Assembly: GCA_036252795.1 (NCBI GenBank)
Contig: DASYHY010000130.1
Location: forward strand, 1 to 7,269
Direction: 5' to 3'
From: Aurantimonas sp036252795
GTDB lineage: Bacteria; Pseudomonadota; Alphaproteobacteria; Rhizobiales; Rhizobiaceae
Length of the DNA stretch: 7,269 bases
Each line of letters begins with the position of its first letter. Position 1 is the stretch's first letter. Positions 5,673 through 7,269 of this stretch are shown here, piece by piece. Position numbers and translations under genes: made by a program. The notes below the pieces were generated by a model. The model did not search any database. It was not told where the DNA came from and was given only the letters and a program-made list of their open reading frames with translations.

Positions 5673-5703
5673 GGACGGCGCCGGGCCGGAGCCCGCGCCG
5701 TCC
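5673..5703. terminator. Probable shared hairpin terminator between convergent genes
   Basis: GGACGGCGC (5673-5681) pairs exactly with GCGCCGTCC (5695-5703). Inside it GGGC (5683-5686) pairs with GCCC (5691-5694) around CGGA, giving about 13 base pairs with one bulge. It fills the 46-base gap between the convergent glutathione transferase and superoxide dismutase genes, the expected place for a bidirectional terminator. No T run follows on either strand, so its strength is uncertain. Confidence 0.55.
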
Positions 5704-5710
5704 GTTCTGA

Positions 5711-6289
5711 TCACTCGGCCGCGAACACCACGCCGCAGGCGATGCGGTCGCCGGCATCGCCCGAGGGCTGCGACTGGTAGTCGTCGGCGCCGCCATGCAC
5801 GACGAGCGCCGAGCCGTCGGCATCCTGCAGCGGTGCCTCGCCGCCGGTCAGCGTCACCATCGGGTTGAAGGTCTGGAACTGCGCCTCGCCGCCGCTCGCC
5901 GTGAAGTTCGGCATGTCGCCGGCATGCGGGCCGTTCTCGACCTTGAAGCCGTGCTCCTTGTCGGTCGGATTGAAGTGCCCGCCCGCCGAGGTGAAGTCGC
6001 CCTCGCAGAGGCCGGTCTCGTGGATGTGGAAGCTGCGCTCGCCATCTCCGAGATTGGTCAGGTCCGCCGCGAGCAGCAGACCGTTCGGCGTCGGCGTGAT
6101 GGTCACCGTGCCGGCGGAGCCGCCGTCCGCGTGCTGCATCTCGACGGTCATCGGCTCCATCCCGCCGGCCGCCTGGGTATCCGCACCCTCGGCGGGCGCG
6201 GCGGTCGGCGTCGGCGCGCTGTCCTGCGCCAAGGCCGGCGCGGCGAACAGCATGGCGGTTGTAAGGGTGGTGGTGGCGAGAAGTTTCAT
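5711..6289 (-). CDS. sodC: Periplasmic Cu/Zn superoxide dismutase
   Basis: This complete 192-residue protein converts superoxide to hydrogen peroxide and oxygen in the periplasm. A signal peptide is clear (MKLL..., hydrophobic 8-19, cleavage after APALA-Q near 21), followed by a low-complexity Ala/Pro/Thr linker to about residue 42. All metal-site residues are present. The copper ligands are His88 and His90 (SFHIHETG), His105 (GGHFNP, bridging) and His165 (VVHGGADDY). The zinc ligands are His105, His114, His122 and Asp125 (PHAGDMPN). Cys95 and Cys185 form the conserved disulfide, and Arg182 in GDRIACGV matches the active-site arginine. The length is normal for bacterial SodC. The start is the ATG at 6289, which has GGGAG 8 bases upstream and begins the signal peptide. 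An in-frame ATG at 6340 would place 17 polar residues before it. An EcfG-type promoter lies upstream, in line with the reported RpoE2 control of sodC in Sinorhizobium. Confidence 0.95.
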   Translation of the reverse strand: MKLLATTTLTTAMLFAAPALAQDSAPTPTAAPAEGADTQAAGGMEPMTVEMQHADGGSAGTVTITPTPNGLLLAADLTNLGDGERSFHIHETGLCEGDFTSAGGHFNPTDKEHGFKVENGPHAGDMPNFTASGGEAQFQTFNPMVTLTGGEAPLQDADGSALVVHGGADDYQSQPSGDAGDRIACGVVFAAE

Positions 6290-6352
6290 GGCTTTGTCTC
6301 CCGTTCGATCTCCCGGGGCGGACGAAACGCGCCGCCCCATTCATGCCTTCGC

Positions 6353-6377
6353 AACGGGAGGCAGACTCGATCGTTCC
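6353..6377 (-). promoter_or_regulatory. EcfG (RpoE2-type) general-stress promoter of sodC
   Basis: On the minus strand GGAAC (6377-6373), a 16-base spacer, then CGTT (6356-6353): an exact match to the consensus GGAAC-N16/17-CGTT. Transcription would start near 6346, giving a leader of about 57 bases before the sodC ATG at 6289. It would also make the upstream ATG at 6340 nearly leaderless, which supports the 6289 start. The spacer contains a GACTC (6364-6368), a GANTC methylation site for CcrM. Confidence 0.65.
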
Positions 6378-6433
6378 CTCGCCGCGTCATCGCGCCACCG
6401 CCGTCGGCGGCTGCGCAGGAAGCCCCGGTCCCG

Positions 6434-6453
6434 GCGGCGGCGGCCGCCGCCGC
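6434..6453. terminator. Possible GC-only hairpin after the exchanger gene
   Basis: A perfect 20-base palindrome made of GGC/GCC triplets begins 4 bases after the stop codon of the exchanger gene. As RNA it would fold with about 8 base pairs around a tetraloop. It has no T run on either strand, so it may act only as a 3'-end-stabilising hairpin or, with Rho, as a weak terminator. Confidence 0.35.
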
Positions 6454-6456
6454 TCC

Positions 6457-7269
6457 CTAGCGCTCCCCCACCAGGAGTTGGAGCGCCACGGCGCCCCCGT
6501 AGATCAGCAGGAGGAGAAGGCTCTCGATCCCGATCCGGGCAGGTCCCTGCCGCTGTCGCAGGATCAGCCCGCCGATCAGAACGCCGGTCATCAGCAGGGC
6601 CGAGGCGATCCAGAAATAATCCTGATCGCTCACCGCATGGTACAGCGAGCCCTCGCGGTAGGAGATGTCGGACGCCATCAGGAAGAGCGTGTCGAACGTG
6701 TTGCCGCCGATGATACCGCCCACGGCTAGTTGCAGGGCGCCCTTCCGCACGGCGGCGACGGTGGTCACCAGTTCCGGCATGGAGGTGACGATGGCTGTCG
6801 CCAGCGCGCCGACAACCGTCTCCGATAGCGCCATCCGGTCGGTCAGCGCGGACGCGGACTTGGCGATCACGTAGCCGGCCACCCCCATCAGGATCATCAG
6901 GGCCGCGAAGGTCACGAACAGGCGGAGCGTGCTCTTCGCCTTGCTCTCGGCGTCCTCTTCCTCCGGCTGGTCGACCTTGGTCTCGTCGGTATCGACCGGC
7001 TTCCACATCGGCGCCTGATGCACCGACCGTCCCGCCACCAGCCCGCCGGCGTAGACGAGCGGGATGACCAGCGACACCGGATGCACCGCCCAGATCGTGT
7101 ATTCCGGCGTGGTCATGGCCATGAAGGGCAGCGTCAGCAGGACCATGAGGACGATGCCCTGGAAGACGTTGCCGAGGTCGGCGGCGGCATGTTCCAGATT
7201 GACCCTGCGATAGAACATGTCGGCGACGGCCAGGAACACCGTCTGCGCCGCGATCCCGCCGACGCTGTT
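6457..7269 (-). CDS. Sodium/calcium exchanger-family antiporter, C-terminal part (5' end outside window)
   Basis: This is the last 270 residues of a CaCA-superfamily Na+/Ca2+ (or cation/H+) antiporter of the bacterial YrbG/COG0530-like type, an inner-membrane protein that exports Ca2+ using a cation gradient. The frame is open to the window edge (N-S-V-G-G-I-A-A-Q-T before the GTG at 7239), so the true start lies outside. Helices are visible at about 33-50, 57-79, 116-137, 151-172, 181-200, 218-237 and 249-266. The diagnostic alpha-2 repeat is intact: G-A-L-A-T-A-I-V-T-S-M-P-E-L-V-T-T (154-170), with the transport glutamate Glu166, then G-G-I-I-G-G-N-T-F-D (184-193) with Asn190. An acidic cytosolic loop (about 91-113, QPEEEDAESK) separates the two halves, as usual. 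The alpha-1 repeat is outside the window. Its stop lies 167 bases upstream of the sodC start on the same strand, with a GC hairpin and the sodC promoter between them, so it is probably a separate unit. Confidence 0.88.
   Translation of the reverse strand, partial: NSVGGIAAQTVFLAVADMFYRRVNLEHAAADLGNVFQGIVLMVLLTLPFMAMTTPEYTIWAVHPVSLVIPLVYAGGLVAGRSVHQAPMWKPVDTDETKVDQPEEEDAESKAKSTLRLFVTFAALMILMGVAGYVIAKSASALTDRMALSETVVGALATAIVTSMPELVTTVAAVRKGALQLAVGGIIGGNTFDTLFLMASDISYREGSLYHAVSDQDYFWIASALLMTGVLIGGLILRQRQGPARIGIESLLLLLIYGGAVALQLLVGER

Noticed and set aside
6290..6340. SodC start at ATG 6340
   Set aside because: It would bury the signal peptide behind 17 polar residues and lies about 6 bases from the predicted transcription start. 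ATG 6289 has a proper ribosome site.
1..7269. Search for tRNA, rRNA, CRISPR arrays, insertion sequences, attachment sites and phage genes
   Set aside because: No cloverleaf T-arm motif, regular repeat-spacer array, transposase or integrase motif, or flanking direct repeats were seen on either strand.

Overview
The window is GC-rich chromosomal DNA, most likely from an alphaproteobacterium and plausibly a Hyphomicrobiales (Rhizobiales) member. This rests on the GC-rich codon use, an alphaproteobacterial-type aspartate aminotransferase, a perfect CtrA box (TTAA-N7-TTAAC), and several matches to the general-stress sigma factor EcfG/RpoE2 promoter (GGAAC-N16/17-CGTT). No mobile element, tRNA, rRNA or CRISPR is visible.

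Layout. Positions 2-412 (+) hold the C-terminal part of an alpha/beta hydrolase cut by the window edge. It is followed by a short MgtC/SapB-family membrane protein (488-931, +). Convergent with it, and overlapping its 3' end, is a minus-strand two-gene unit: a four-helix membrane protein of unrecognised family (1848-3143) followed after 15 bases by a membrane-anchored periplasmic protein with a ClpP/crotonase-like fold (900-1832). A CtrA box lies just upstream of this pair. Positions 3144-3640 contain no protein gene but are dense in signals: the CtrA box, an EcfG-type promoter pointing right, a probable small RNA that shows anti-Shine-Dalgarno sequence (CCTCCTCCC, CCTCCC) in hairpin loops, a strong plus-strand intrinsic terminator, and a separate minus-strand terminator for the next gene. 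Then come an aspartate aminotransferase (3641-4846, -), a divergent glutathione S-transferase-like gene (5047-5664, +), a convergent Cu/Zn superoxide dismutase (5711-6289, -) with its own EcfG-type promoter, and the C-terminal part of a Na+/Ca2+ exchanger-family protein (6457-7269, -) running off the right edge.

Functional picture. Most genes are housekeeping or stress genes that look like separate transcription units. The recurring theme is stress: sodC, the candidate small RNA, and possibly the MgtC-like gene carry EcfG-type promoter sequences. By eye about a dozen GGAAC pentamers occur on the two strands, and the only ones with a correctly spaced GTT lie at these three places. The most unusual items are the candidate anti-Shine-Dalgarno small RNA at about 3402-3585, which resembles the alpha-r14/'cuckoo' RNA families of alphaproteobacteria, and the CtrA-box-associated membrane protein/periplasmic protease-like pair, for which I know no described function.
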